From: Pusillimonas caeni
Lineage (GTDB): Bacteria > Pseudomonadota > Gammaproteobacteria > Burkholderiales > Burkholderiaceae_B
Reading direction: 5' to 3'
NCBI RefSeq assembly: GCF_003545815.1
Contig: NZ_PDUW01000006.1
Location: 1 to 64,000, forward strand
DNA: 64,000 nucleotides
Every line of letters begins with the position of its first letter. Within the stretch, counting starts at the first letter, position 1. Below, one piece after another: positions 53,092 to 60,549 of the stretch. The position numbers and the translations under genes are program-made. The notes beneath the pieces are model-generated. The model saw nothing but the letters and a program-made list of their open reading frames with translations, did no database searches and was not told the origin of the DNA.

Positions 53092-53687
53092 GGCTGGCCT
53101 CCCGAAACCATGGGTGCCAGCGGGAACGTCTGCACCGCCTCGGTGGCGGGTGGCTCGGATGGGGACTCGGCGACCGCGCGATCGCCGGGCCGCTCGAAGC
53201 AGATTTGCCGTGCGCGGTCATCCGCGTGCAGTTCCCAGGCCGGGCCAGCCAGCGTGAGCAGCGCATCGCGCAAGGTCATGGGGCCGAGGTGCAGGTGTAC
53301 CGCCGGCAACGGCAGCGCGTACAGCTCGATCACGGCATGCGCGGTCTGGCACAGGCCATAGCCGCTGCGTTTGAGCACGTGCCGAAGCCCATCCCCGACC
53401 GTGGCGCGGGCATCCTCGGGCATGGACACGTCGATGGTCTGCAACAACAGGTCGCGCTGCGCCGCCATGGGTGCCAGTTCGACCAGTGTGTAGCGGGCGT
53501 AGCGCACGACCGGGATGTACTCGGAAGCCTCGGGTTCAGGCGCGGCCAAGACTTCCGCGATGGTGTCGGGCGCGACCGGCGCAGTCGTCGTCGCGCAGCC
53601 ACCGGCCAGCACCGACCACAGCAGGCCGAGAAATCCCGCCAGAAGGCGGCGTTCGGGATAGTGAAACCACGGTGGAGAGGGGCACAT
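53088..53687 (-). CDS. pilL: PilL N-terminal-like lipoprotein of ICE (TIGR03748-like)
   Basis: A 199-residue protein with a lipoprotein signal (LLAGFLGLLWSVLAGGCATT). The mature part has ASEYIPVVRYARYTLVELAP, DARATVGDGLRHVLKRSGYG and LHLGPMTLRDALLTLAGPAW. This secretin-N-like pattern is that of the PFGI-1 class PilL N-terminal domain. In related elements PilL belongs to a type IV pilus used in mating, though no other pil gene is visible here. The first gene of this transfer block; a terminator lies just upstream on the same strand. Confidence 0.82.
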   Translation of the reverse strand: MCPSPPWFHYPERRLLAGFLGLLWSVLAGGCATTTAPVAPDTIAEVLAAPEPEASEYIPVVRYARYTLVELAPMAAQRDLLLQTIDVSMPEDARATVGDGLRHVLKRSGYGLCQTAHAVIELYALPLPAVHLHLGPMTLRDALLTLAGPAWELHADDRARQICFERPGDRAVAESPSEPPATEAVQTFPLAPMVSGGQP

Positions 53688-53787
53688 AGCTCGGCGTCCT
53701 GAAACATCCAGCCCTCACCATCGCCGCTCAGGCCGCGAGCGGCAGCAAACAATGCGAACCAGGCAGCGTCCGATTTACCGGGAGCGG

Positions 53788-53813
53788 CAAAAAAAACGGC
53801 CCCGAAGGGCCGT
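53788..53813 (-). terminator. Rho-independent terminator after the SNF2-like helicase
   Basis: On the minus strand a 7-bp stem acggccc / gggccgt with a TTCG loop is followed by eight T residues. It starts 13 bases after the helicase stop. Confidence 0.92.
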
Positions 53814-53825
53814 AAGTGGAACGTG

Positions 53826-56105
53826 TCATGCGGCGACAAGCTGCCGGGCCAGTGCGACCTCGACGGAATCACCGTCCTGGTTCAGGACATCGAGCCCGGA
53901 TTCGGGCACGTCGCCCGAGGTGGACTGCGAGACCATGATCTTCTTGGCCATCAGCTCCAGGCAGGTCATCTGCGAGGAACCGGCGTAGCCGAGGTAGATC
54001 ACACGCACGGGCTGCTTCTGCCCGATGCGCCAGGAGCGGCGTGCCGCCTGCTGGAGCGAGTACACGTTGTAGCCCGACTGCATGAACACGATCGTCGGGA
54101 ACTCCAACAGGTCCAGCCCCGTCTTGACCAACTCGGGGTTGGTGATGAGCACGTCGATGCCACGGTCCAGTTGCTCGGCGATCCAGTCTTCGCGGCGGCT
54201 GGCATCCACGCTCGCGCGCAGCACCGCCACCTTGAAGCCTTCCTGCTCCAGCAACACCTTCAGGCGCGACGTGGTGTCGCGCGTGCCGGTATAGACCGTG
54301 TAGGCCAGGACCTTGCGGCCCTGCGCCTTCTCCTCTTTGCAGATGTCGATCAGCTCACGCTCCTTGGGGCTGATCTCGAACTCGTTGAACTGAGCCGGGA
54401 CAAACGCCAAGGTGTTGCGCGTGCGCGGATGCACCACGGTCTCCGACCGGAAGCAGCAATCCGGCCAGGCCAGCAGCACGTTGAGGACCACACCCAGCAA
54501 GGTCGTATCGCGTCGCGCCAGAGCCTGTTTCAGCTCGGCGGTCAGCCGACCCGCCAGATCGCGGTAGGCCGCGGCTTGCGCCGTGTCCATCGCGACTTCA
54601 CGGAACTCCTCGTCATACGGCGGCAGGACGTTGCCGCCGATGTCCTTGAGCTTGAGGAAGATCGTGAATGGCAGGATGCAGCGCAAGACGCCCTTGGGGC
54701 CGAAGCCCGGGGCCTTGACCGTGCGCACCGATACCTTGGTGCCCTTGGCCGTCTTGTGCGCCGTGCCGGTGCTCTCGGAGTAGATGTCCTTCAACACCCC
54801 GTGATCGCGCATGAACGCCATCGCAGCCGAGGTCATGCTGCCGCTCGTGGTCGGGCGGTAGCCGTCTTCGATCATCCGCCCCGGAAGGGCTCGGAACAGC
54901 AGGTGAAAAAGATCATCACCGTAGCCGCCCATCAGCGTGCCAGTCAGCAGCAAGGTCTTGCGAGCCTTCGCCGCCAGCACGCCCATGGCCTGGCCCTGGG
55001 CACTGCCCCCGTTCTTGTACTCATGCGCTTCATCAGCGATGAGCAGGTCGAACGTACCTTGCGGCAAGTACCTCTTGATGAACTCCGAGGGTTGATAACC
55101 GCCCTCGCCAAAGCCGAACTCCATGTTGGCCATCGCACGTTCCATGCGCGTGGCTTGACGGTCGGAAAACACCAGCTCGCCGTTGCCATCCATGAGGTTG
55201 ATGAACTCGTGGATGTTGTCGCCCAGCATCGAGGCCAGGAAGCCGTCACCGAACTTCTGCATCAGCTTCTGCGCAGTGACTTCCCCGATGGTCGGGATGC
55301 GCTTCAGGGCTTTGAGGACGGCCGAGGACTGGTCGCTGCCGGACAGGCTGCGCGGGCGGATCAGCGTCCACAGGGGCGCAGCGCAATGGCTGCACTTCCT
55401 GCGGTACTCCTCGGCTTCGAGCGCGACCGGGTTGACCGGCTCGCCGTCGAGGTCGGTGATGACCGTGCCGCAGTCCGGGCAGGCCGCCACGTCGCCGTGG
55501 CGGGTGCGCCGCTGGGTGAAGACGGGCTTCCAGTGGAAACCCATCCGCATCCTGACGCGCCCCAGGACGAAGAACTCCTGGCCCGTGGGCTGCACGCCCA
55601 ACTGCTCACGCAGCTTGAGGAGCTTGACGAGCGTATCCGGCCCATTGAGCACCCATACCTTGGCGCCGGCCACCGTCTCCTGGATCTCCCGCCGCCACTT
55701 GTAAACCAAGTGCGGTGGCGACAGGACCAGAGTGCGGCGGTAGCCTTCGGCGTTGAGCACGGCGGCCGCGGCGATGCCAACGGTCGTCTTACCACAGCCC
55801 ATCTCGCCATTGACGATCGCGGCGCGTTCGCCACGGTCGATCAGCAGCTCGGCGGCGGCGTGGACGACTTCGGCCTGGGCCGGGAACAGCTTGCGTTTGA
55901 GGCTGGCGACGATGAGCTGCCGGTGCGCCTGCGGTTGGCCGGTATAGACAGGCGGGTTGGCGCTGTTGAGGGCGTCGAGCAGTTCGTCGCCGAACTCGCC
56001 GACGAAATCCTGAAGGCTCAGGGTCAGAGGGGATGATTCCGCGTCGAGCAGTTCGCCCTGTACGGGCGCGGCGTCAGCGGCAGTGGTTTCGAGATCGAAG
56101 GACAT
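53826..56105 (-). CDS. ICE-borne SNF2/DEAD-like helicase with zinc-binding insert
   Basis: A 759-residue helicase-like ATPase. Motif I is NGEMGCGKTTVGIAAAAVL (about 98-116), motif II is LLIADEAHEYKNG, motif III LLLTGTLMGGYGD, and the C-terminal RecA lobe has LITNPELVKTGLDLLEFPTI and QQAARRSWRIGQKQPV, the last being the SNF2-type motif VI. Two Cys pairs (AACPDCGTVI and KCSHCAAP) between motifs I and II suggest a zinc ribbon. An IGEVTAQKLMQKFGDGFL stretch looks like a DNA-binding helix-hairpin-helix. The substrate is unknown; it may act in ICE replication, defence or anti-defence. Start at MSFDLETTAADA. Confidence 0.88.
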   Translation of the reverse strand: MSFDLETTAADAAPVQGELLDAESSPLTLSLQDFVGEFGDELLDALNSANPPVYTGQPQAHRQLIVASLKRKLFPAQAEVVHAAAELLIDRGERAAIVNGEMGCGKTTVGIAAAAVLNAEGYRRTLVLSPPHLVYKWRREIQETVAGAKVWVLNGPDTLVKLLKLREQLGVQPTGQEFFVLGRVRMRMGFHWKPVFTQRRTRHGDVAACPDCGTVITDLDGEPVNPVALEAEEYRRKCSHCAAPLWTLIRPRSLSGSDQSSAVLKALKRIPTIGEVTAQKLMQKFGDGFLASMLGDNIHEFINLMDGNGELVFSDRQATRMERAMANMEFGFGEGGYQPSEFIKRYLPQGTFDLLIADEAHEYKNGGSAQGQAMGVLAAKARKTLLLTGTLMGGYGDDLFHLLFRALPGRMIEDGYRPTTSGSMTSAAMAFMRDHGVLKDIYSESTGTAHKTAKGTKVSVRTVKAPGFGPKGVLRCILPFTIFLKLKDIGGNVLPPYDEEFREVAMDTAQAAAYRDLAGRLTAELKQALARRDTTLLGVVLNVLLAWPDCCFRSETVVHPRTRNTLAFVPAQFNEFEISPKERELIDICKEEKAQGRKVLAYTVYTGTRDTTSRLKVLLEQEGFKVAVLRASVDASRREDWIAEQLDRGIDVLITNPELVKTGLDLLEFPTIVFMQSGYNVYSLQQAARRSWRIGQKQPVRVIYLGYAGSSQMTCLELMAKKIMVSQSTSGDVPESGLDVLNQDGDSVEVALARQLVAA

Positions 56106-56120
56106 TGTGATGCTCCAATG

Positions 56121-56165
56121 AAAAATGGGGCATGCACCACCCCCAGCGGGGCAATGGCATGCCCC
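56121..56165 (-). promoter_or_regulatory. Leader hairpin before the helicase gene
   Basis: On the minus strand ggggcatgc (56165-56157) pairs with gcatgcccc (56135-56127) and is followed by ATTTTT, about 15 bases before the start codon. It has terminator form within a 5' leader, so attenuation is possible. Confidence 0.6.
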
Positions 56166-56241
56166 GTGGTGGGAAGGAAATCGGCGCGCGGCCGAAGGTG
56201 GTTGAAGATGCTGGCCTGAGTGGCCTGCGGGTGAACCGTGC

Positions 56242-56547
56242 TCAGTCTTCGGACGGCAGCACGATGGCAGTGACGCTGCGCCCCGCATCGGTGATGATGC
56301 GAATGGCGAGTCCCGGGTGGATCACATAGTGCGATTCCAGCGACGCGCCCGATTGAAGTGCAACGCCGTTGGCGTGCCATTGGCAGACGTTGACGTCACC
56401 CCAGTCGCCACGGGTGTGGCGCCTGAAGTACGGAATCGGGTCCAGGCGACCCGCGCGGACAAGGCGATCAATGCCTCGGCTGAAGATGAGCGCCCCGATG
56501 GGGAACGCCAGCCTCTGGCAGTAGGTTTCGATGCGATGCGATGCCAT
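56242..56547 (-). CDS. Small ICE protein, paralogue of the 56637-56957 product
   Basis: A 101-residue soluble protein of unknown function. Its centre reads RAGRLDPIPYFRRHTRGDWG, and it continues NGVALQSGASLESHYVI and RIITDAGRSVTAIVLPSED. The adjacent gene product has the same layout (RRGLIDPLAYVQRHVRGDWG, then QQDNLMISQYRITPELVLLV), so the two arose by duplication. Similar short proteins occur in the accessory run of PFGI-1-like elements. No catalytic motif is evident. Confidence 0.75.
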   Translation of the reverse strand: MASHRIETYCQRLAFPIGALIFSRGIDRLVRAGRLDPIPYFRRHTRGDWGDVNVCQWHANGVALQSGASLESHYVIHPGLAIRIITDAGRSVTAIVLPSED

Positions 56548-56636
56548 GGGCTCCTCCTTGAAAGGCTATTGAGCCACGACACCCCTGGCGGAGTGAAGTG
56601 GCTCCGTCAAGTGGATGGGATGACGAGGCGGCGCCT

Positions 56637-56957
56637 TCAGATCAGGTCGCGCTCTTCGGGAAGCTGGACCACCGTGGTCTGGTGGTCTTCGCTGGTCTTC
56701 ACGAGCAACACCAGTTCCGGCGTGATCCGGTACTGGGAGATCATCAGGTTGTCCTGTTGGATTGCGACGTCGTTGGCTTGGCGGGTGGCCTCATCGATCT
56801 CGCCCCAGTCCCCGCGCACATGGCGCTGGACATAGGCCAAGGGGTCGATCAGGCCTCGCCGAGCCAGCCAATGCACCTTCTCGCTCAACTTCAACGTACT
56901 CGGTGCGAACAAGGGTTGCTTGCGCGGCGCAGGCCGCTTGAACGGATTGGGGAACAT
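56637..56957 (-). CDS. Small ICE protein, paralogue of the 56242-56547 product
   Basis: A 106-residue protein with a Pro/Lys-rich start (MFPNPFKRPAPRKQPLFAPS) and a core ARRGLIDPLAYVQRHVRGDW shared with its downstream neighbour. The C-terminal half forms a likely beta sheet (NLMISQYRITPELVLLVKTS, TTVVQLPEERDLI). It lies 89 bases upstream of the paralogue on the same strand. Start chosen at MFPNPFK, which has ggagaaac at suitable distance. Function is unknown. Confidence 0.75.
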   Translation of the reverse strand: MFPNPFKRPAPRKQPLFAPSTLKLSEKVHWLARRGLIDPLAYVQRHVRGDWGEIDEATRQANDVAIQQDNLMISQYRITPELVLLVKTSEDHQTTVVQLPEERDLI

Positions 56958-57007
56958 GGTGTTTCTCCTTCGATGTGGTACAGCAGGACGGCAGCGCGTC
57001 CGGTGGA

Positions 57008-58117
57008 TCAGCGAATGGTCAGCACCTCGCCCCTTGTCGGGGAGCCAGGCGTCATGTCCCACGCGCGGATAACGGGCACAAACTTGTCGGTGAGGATGCG
57101 TGTCTCGGCGATGGAGCCGTCTTCGCGTTCGGTGAATTCCCGCTGGAGCGTCTTGTCCTTGTGGGTGTCACCTTTGACGACGAGCACGCGCCCCGTCTGG
57201 GAGCGCACGACGCCGGAGATCGCGCCCGCGGCCAGAGCCAGGGCGAGATGCCAGTGGGACAAGGCCCGCGCCGGTGGACGCAGCGACTGCTGCGCGGTCC
57301 CCAAGTGCGTGTCCAGCGACGGCCAAAGGCCTTGCAGCCGGCCAACCTCGTCGGCGAACTGTTCGGGCTCCATCGTCACGCGGAAGAAATGCTCCGGCTC
57401 GGCCGGACTGGCGGGGACGATGTACGGCAGGAACGGCCATTCGCTCGGCAGTTCCTCGGCTTCGACTTCGCCAAGCCCAACCTGCAGCAGCAGATTGCGC
57501 ACGGCCTTGACGCCATCGGGTGCCAGCTCCCGCTGACGGACCCGGCGGCCGAAGATCACCACCTGCTTGAACTGCGTTTCCACCGCTCGGTAGATACGCA
57601 GATCGGTGTAGTGGCGCGTCAACCAGCCGACCAGCTCCGCGTCGAGCACGTAGCCGGGGACGATGAAGACCAGCACGCCGCTGTATTGCAACAGCGACAG
57701 CGAACGCTGATAGAACAGCTTTTCGAGGCGGGCACGGCCCTGGCCCTGATAGCCGATGTTGCCGTTGACGTCCTTGGACAGGTCGCCATACGGTGGATTC
57801 AGCCACAGTAGTCCGAAGGACTGCTTGGAGATCATCGTGTCCATCAGGTCCGCGTGCAGGCAGTGATCGACCAGGCCGCGGGCATGGCGCGCCCGCTCGG
57901 CGTCGAATTCGACGGCGAACGCCTTGGCCTGTTCGCGCCCGAGGGCATGAGAGGCTTCGGCGATTGCCACGCCTTCACCGGCGCAGGGATCGAGGATGCA
58001 CATCGGCCCGTCGCTGGGCATCAGTGCGTTGAGGGCTCTTTCGAGCGTGGGTTCGTCGGTCGGGTAGTACCCATTTTTGGCGAAATTGCGGGCGAGCCGC
58101 GGGAACATGAGAGCCAT
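57008..58117 (-). CDS. DUF6094-like SAM-dependent methyltransferase
   Basis: A 369-residue protein with an N-terminal class I methyltransferase domain. The SAM-binding motif I is MCILDPCAGEGVAIAEASHA, the acidic strand 2 is AFAVEFDAERAR, and the catalytic motif is LLWLNPPYGD, typical of amino-methyltransferases acting on adenine or cytosine in DNA. A YYPTDEPTLERALNALM stretch precedes motif I, as in DUF6094 proteins of ICEs and phages. The C-terminal third (after about 230) has no known domain. It could modify the element's DNA against restriction, but target and activity are not shown. Confidence 0.83.
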   Translation of the reverse strand: MALMFPRLARNFAKNGYYPTDEPTLERALNALMPSDGPMCILDPCAGEGVAIAEASHALGREQAKAFAVEFDAERARHARGLVDHCLHADLMDTMISKQSFGLLWLNPPYGDLSKDVNGNIGYQGQGRARLEKLFYQRSLSLLQYSGVLVFIVPGYVLDAELVGWLTRHYTDLRIYRAVETQFKQVVIFGRRVRQRELAPDGVKAVRNLLLQVGLGEVEAEELPSEWPFLPYIVPASPAEPEHFFRVTMEPEQFADEVGRLQGLWPSLDTHLGTAQQSLRPPARALSHWHLALALAAGAISGVVRSQTGRVLVVKGDTHKDKTLQREFTEREDGSIAETRILTDKFVPVIRAWDMTPGSPTRGEVLTIR

Positions 58118-58181
58118 GGAAGTCTCCTGGTTGGCGGGGATGAATGACGGAAGCACGCCAAGGCGTGCCTCCGAGGGTGGG

Positions 58182-58832
58182 TCAAGCCGCCACCGCTTCC
58201 GGCGTCCAAATCTTGGCCGGATAGGGATAGGCGGTGAGCGCGTCACTGCGGATCAGGGAGCCCAGCGCCAAGCTCAGCGCCGGCACGTCGATGGCGAGCC
58301 GATGGCCTTCCAGCGGCCCGAGGGCGGACGGAAGGCGGGCCAGCATCTCGCGGCTTTGCAGCAGTTCCAGCACGGTCTCGCGCCAGTGGTCGAGCAGCGG
58401 CAACGGGCAGGTGTCCCGCACCAGCATCCACAGGCGGTCAAGCCGGTGGGCGCTGTCACGTGGCAGCAGTGCCAATGCGCTGGCGTTGGCCTTGTCGGGC
58501 TTGACGCAGCGCCGGTCGAACAGCCACACGTTGGACAGCGAACCGAACAGCGTTCGCCGGTAGGCGCGCGTGATGCGCTTTTCCAGGCGATCGACGTTGC
58601 CGATGAATACCGGGACGCTGCCGCCCTGGTCGGTGATGACGTGGAACTGGTCCAGTCCCTGCTCGTCGCGCCCGAGGGTCAGGCGTGCAAGGAACTGCTG
58701 GACGGCGGTGTCGCGCGCCCAGATGGACAGGAAGATCAGGTTGCCCTGGTCATCGCCGACGCAAGCGTCGGCCATAACGTCCGGGCATTCGTCGATGTGG
58801 AACAGCGTGGTGGATGGAGTGTGTGCGTGCAT
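58182..58832 (-). CDS. Conserved ICE hypothetical protein
   Basis: A 216-residue soluble protein with no recognised domain. It begins MHAHTPSTTLFHIDECPDVM and contains GNLIFLSIWARDTAVQQFLA, RLEKRITRAYRRTLFGSLSN and a Leu-rich C-terminal half (DRLWMLVRDTCPLPLLDHWR). It lies in the accessory run between the methyltransferase gene and a 113-residue gene. Its leader holds a hairpin at 58873-58889, and the bases just before the start resemble those before the next gene upstream. Confidence 0.72.
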   Translation of the reverse strand: MHAHTPSTTLFHIDECPDVMADACVGDDQGNLIFLSIWARDTAVQQFLARLTLGRDEQGLDQFHVITDQGGSVPVFIGNVDRLEKRITRAYRRTLFGSLSNVWLFDRRCVKPDKANASALALLPRDSAHRLDRLWMLVRDTCPLPLLDHWRETVLELLQSREMLARLPSALGPLEGHRLAIDVPALSLALGSLIRSDALTAYPYPAKIWTPEAVAA

Positions 58833-58872
58833 GGTGGTGTCCTCGATGAAATGAGGGGCAGCACCGCCCGCA

Positions 58873-58889
58873 GGGGCAGCGAATGCCCC
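58873..58889 (-). promoter_or_regulatory. Leader hairpin before the 58832 start
   Basis: A perfect 6-bp stem, ggggca-5-tgcccc, about 40 bases upstream of the start codon. The following leader sequence (gcggtgctg, then gaggacaccacc) resembles that before the gene at 59278, which suggests duplicated leaders. Confidence 0.5.
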
Positions 58890-58936
58890 GTTAGGGATGA
58901 AGGAATGCGGATAAGGTGTTCGATCCGCTTGGGCGT

Positions 58937-59278
58937 TCAGAACGTCTGTTCGGTGAACGAGCCGTCGGCCTGATGCTTGACTACACGGTTGCCAACGTTG
59001 CCCTCGCAGTCCTGTTGGACTTCGGTGAACATGCTTTCGGGCACGTCGATGTGGAAATGGCGCAGGACCACTCGGTAGTAGTCCAGGTAGTGGTTGAACG
59101 GGTCGCTCTCGTGCAGGTTGCTGTACAAGAAGTCGTCGCTCTCGACCTTCGCGGTATCGTCGATCAGCTCGGCCGGCTTTTCGATGAATAGGAAGAAGTA
59201 ATTTGCCGGCCGGTCCCAGCCCAGTACGACGGTGATGGGAAAGCCCTTGTGAACGGTGTCGAAGTAGTGCCGACTCAT
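58937..59278 (-). CDS. Small conserved ICE hypothetical protein
   Basis: A 113-residue soluble protein, acidic and aromatic-rich: MSRHYFDTVHKGFPITVVLG, WDRPANYFFLFIEKPAELID, then DPFNHYLDYYRVVLRHFHID. No domain is recognised, although proteins of this sort recur in the accessory regions of PFGI-1-like ICEs. The ATG follows gaggacatcacc. It is separated from its neighbours by about 100 bases on each side, and the upstream side contains a hairpin at 59304-59329. Confidence 0.72.
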   Translation of the reverse strand: MSRHYFDTVHKGFPITVVLGWDRPANYFFLFIEKPAELIDDTAKVESDDFLYSNLHESDPFNHYLDYYRVVLRHFHIDVPESMFTEVQQDCEGNVGNRVVKHQADGSFTEQTF

Positions 59279-59303
59279 GGTGATGTCCTCGGTGAATCGG
59301 AAA

Positions 59304-59329
59304 CAGCACCGCCCCTGAGGCAGGTGCTG
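59304..59329 (-). promoter_or_regulatory. Leader hairpin before the 59278 start
   Basis: A 7-bp stem, cagcacc / ggtgctg, with a 12-base loop and a short T-run (ttt) after it on the minus strand, about 25 bases before the start codon. It resembles a weak terminator or attenuator. Confidence 0.5.
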
Positions 59330-59380
59330 CCCCAAGGGGTGGAGAAAAGCCGCGCAAGCGGCGATGACGTGTGCCGGACC

Positions 59381-59707
59381 TCAGTAGTCCGAATCGCAAC
59401 CGGACGGGCAATAACCCAGTTCGATTCCGTGCGAGCAGTAGCCGTTTTCGGCGTTCCAGTCCTGGGTTTCCTGCCTTTCGGCCGGTGTGGCGTAGCCCCA
59501 TTCCTGTGCGATCTGCAGCGCCTGTGCGCGTTGCTCTTCCGGCAATCGACTGGCTTGCGCGTCGATCTCCGAACTGAAAAGCGTGACCCAGTGGTCCCAG
59601 GACAGGCCACAACCACGCTGGGCGTGCTCGGCGGCTGTCTTGCAAACAGCTCGCCACGCGGGTTCACCCAGCGAAGAACGGGGTGTATCGCAATCGATGG
59701 TGGACAT
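59381..59707 (-). CDS. Small Cys-tailed ICE hypothetical protein
   Basis: A 108-residue protein beginning MSTIDCDTPRSSLGEPAWRA. A helical centre (VCKTAAEHAQRGCGLSWDHW, LPEEQRAQALQIAQEWGYA) leads to a C-terminus with three Cys (NGYCSHGIELGYCPSGCDSD), which might bind a metal. No family name is assigned. It lies between a 113-residue gene and the DUF3275 gene, with ggaggtctccatc before the ATG. Confidence 0.72.
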   Translation of the reverse strand: MSTIDCDTPRSSLGEPAWRAVCKTAAEHAQRGCGLSWDHWVTLFSSEIDAQASRLPEEQRAQALQIAQEWGYATPAERQETQDWNAENGYCSHGIELGYCPSGCDSDY

Positions 59708-59728
59708 GATGGAGACCTCCAGAAGAAA

Positions 59729-59764
59729 GCCGGGGGCCTCCCCGCATAGGGAAAGAGCCCCGGC
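59729..59764 (-). promoter_or_regulatory. Terminator-like leader hairpin before the 59707 start
   Basis: On the minus strand gccgggg and ccccggc form a 7-bp stem around a loop of about 22 bases that has its own ccc/ggg pairing, followed by tttctt. It lies about 21 bases before the start codon. Confidence 0.55.
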
Positions 59765-59801
59765 GGGTGGATGAAGAACACCGCGCATGCGGTGTCTGCG
59801 A

Positions 59802-60491
59802 TCACGCAGGTTGCAGTTCGGCCTGGCGGCTCCACTCCTGCGTTTTGAAGTCCAGCGCGTAGCCCAGATCGCCCAGGCGGGCGATCTGCGCGCGCAGGGC
59901 GCGGCGGTCGATGGTCGAATCCAATTTCACGGAATCGCCCAGCGGCCAGAGCAAGCCGAACAAAGCAACGTCGCCCTCTTCGGTGCTGCCAGGGGCAGCC
60001 GCCGCAGCGGGCGTCGGTGCATCCACACCGAAGGGCGTGGTATCGACCAGCGGGTCCGCCGAGGCCTGCACGGGTGCGGGCTTGGCGGGTCTGGAGGCCT
60101 TGGCGGGCTTGGCCGGCGTTTCCGCAGGCTGCGTCCCCAGCTCTTCATCGAGTGGATCGACTTCCTGGGTGGCGAAGCTGCGGGCCTCATCACGACTCAG
60201 TTTGTCGATGCCGTTGAGCGTCATGCCGTCGAGGTTTGCGCGCACTTCAAACCGCGCGCCGCCCGCGACCGGATAGGACTTCGCGAAGATGTAGCGAATG
60301 ACGAAATCCCCGTCGTACTTTCCTTCGGGGTACTGCTCCAACTCCGCGTCTTTAACCGCGAACTCGCCGATGGGGGTAGAAAGGCGCCCAACCGTGAACG
60401 GGCCGTTCTTGCCCCGGATGGTCCGCAACGTGAGCTGGCCCGGGACGACGATGGGTAGGGCTGATCTCGTAGGTGCCGATGTGGCTGCCAT
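59802..60491 (-). CDS. DUF3275 family ICE protein
   Basis: A 229-residue protein. The conserved N-terminal domain (about residues 14-100) has VVPGQLTLRTIRGKNGPFTV, GRLSTPIGEFAVKDAELEQY and EGKYDGDFVIRYIFAKSYPV, the pattern of DUF3275 proteins from ICEs. A Pro/Ala-rich linker (about 125-180) joins a short C-terminal domain, LDSTIDRRALRAQIARLGDL. It may be a DNA- or RNA-handling protein, as it lies next to the STY4534-like replication gene, but function is unknown. A strong terminator-like hairpin sits in its leader. Confidence 0.85.
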   Translation of the reverse strand: MAATSAPTRSALPIVVPGQLTLRTIRGKNGPFTVGRLSTPIGEFAVKDAELEQYPEGKYDGDFVIRYIFAKSYPVAGGARFEVRANLDGMTLNGIDKLSRDEARSFATQEVDPLDEELGTQPAETPAKPAKASRPAKPAPVQASADPLVDTTPFGVDAPTPAAAAAPGSTEEGDVALFGLLWPLGDSVKLDSTIDRRALRAQIARLGDLGYALDFKTQEWSRQAELQPA

Positions 60492-60513
60492 GATGGTTCT
60501 CCTTGGACGAATA

Positions 60514-60546
60514 GGAAAAAGGCAAGGCCCCGTGAGGGGCCGTGCC
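60514..60546 (-). terminator. Rho-independent terminator/attenuator between STY4534-like and DUF3275 genes
   Basis: An 11-bp stem with one mismatch (ggcaaggcccc at 60521-60531 with ggggccgtgcc at 60536-60546) has a gtga loop and five A bases at 60516-60520, which read as a U-tract on the minus strand. It begins 4 bases after one stop codon and ends about 25 bases before the next start, so it may both end one transcript and attenuate the other. Confidence 0.85.
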
Positions 60547-60549
60547 GGA

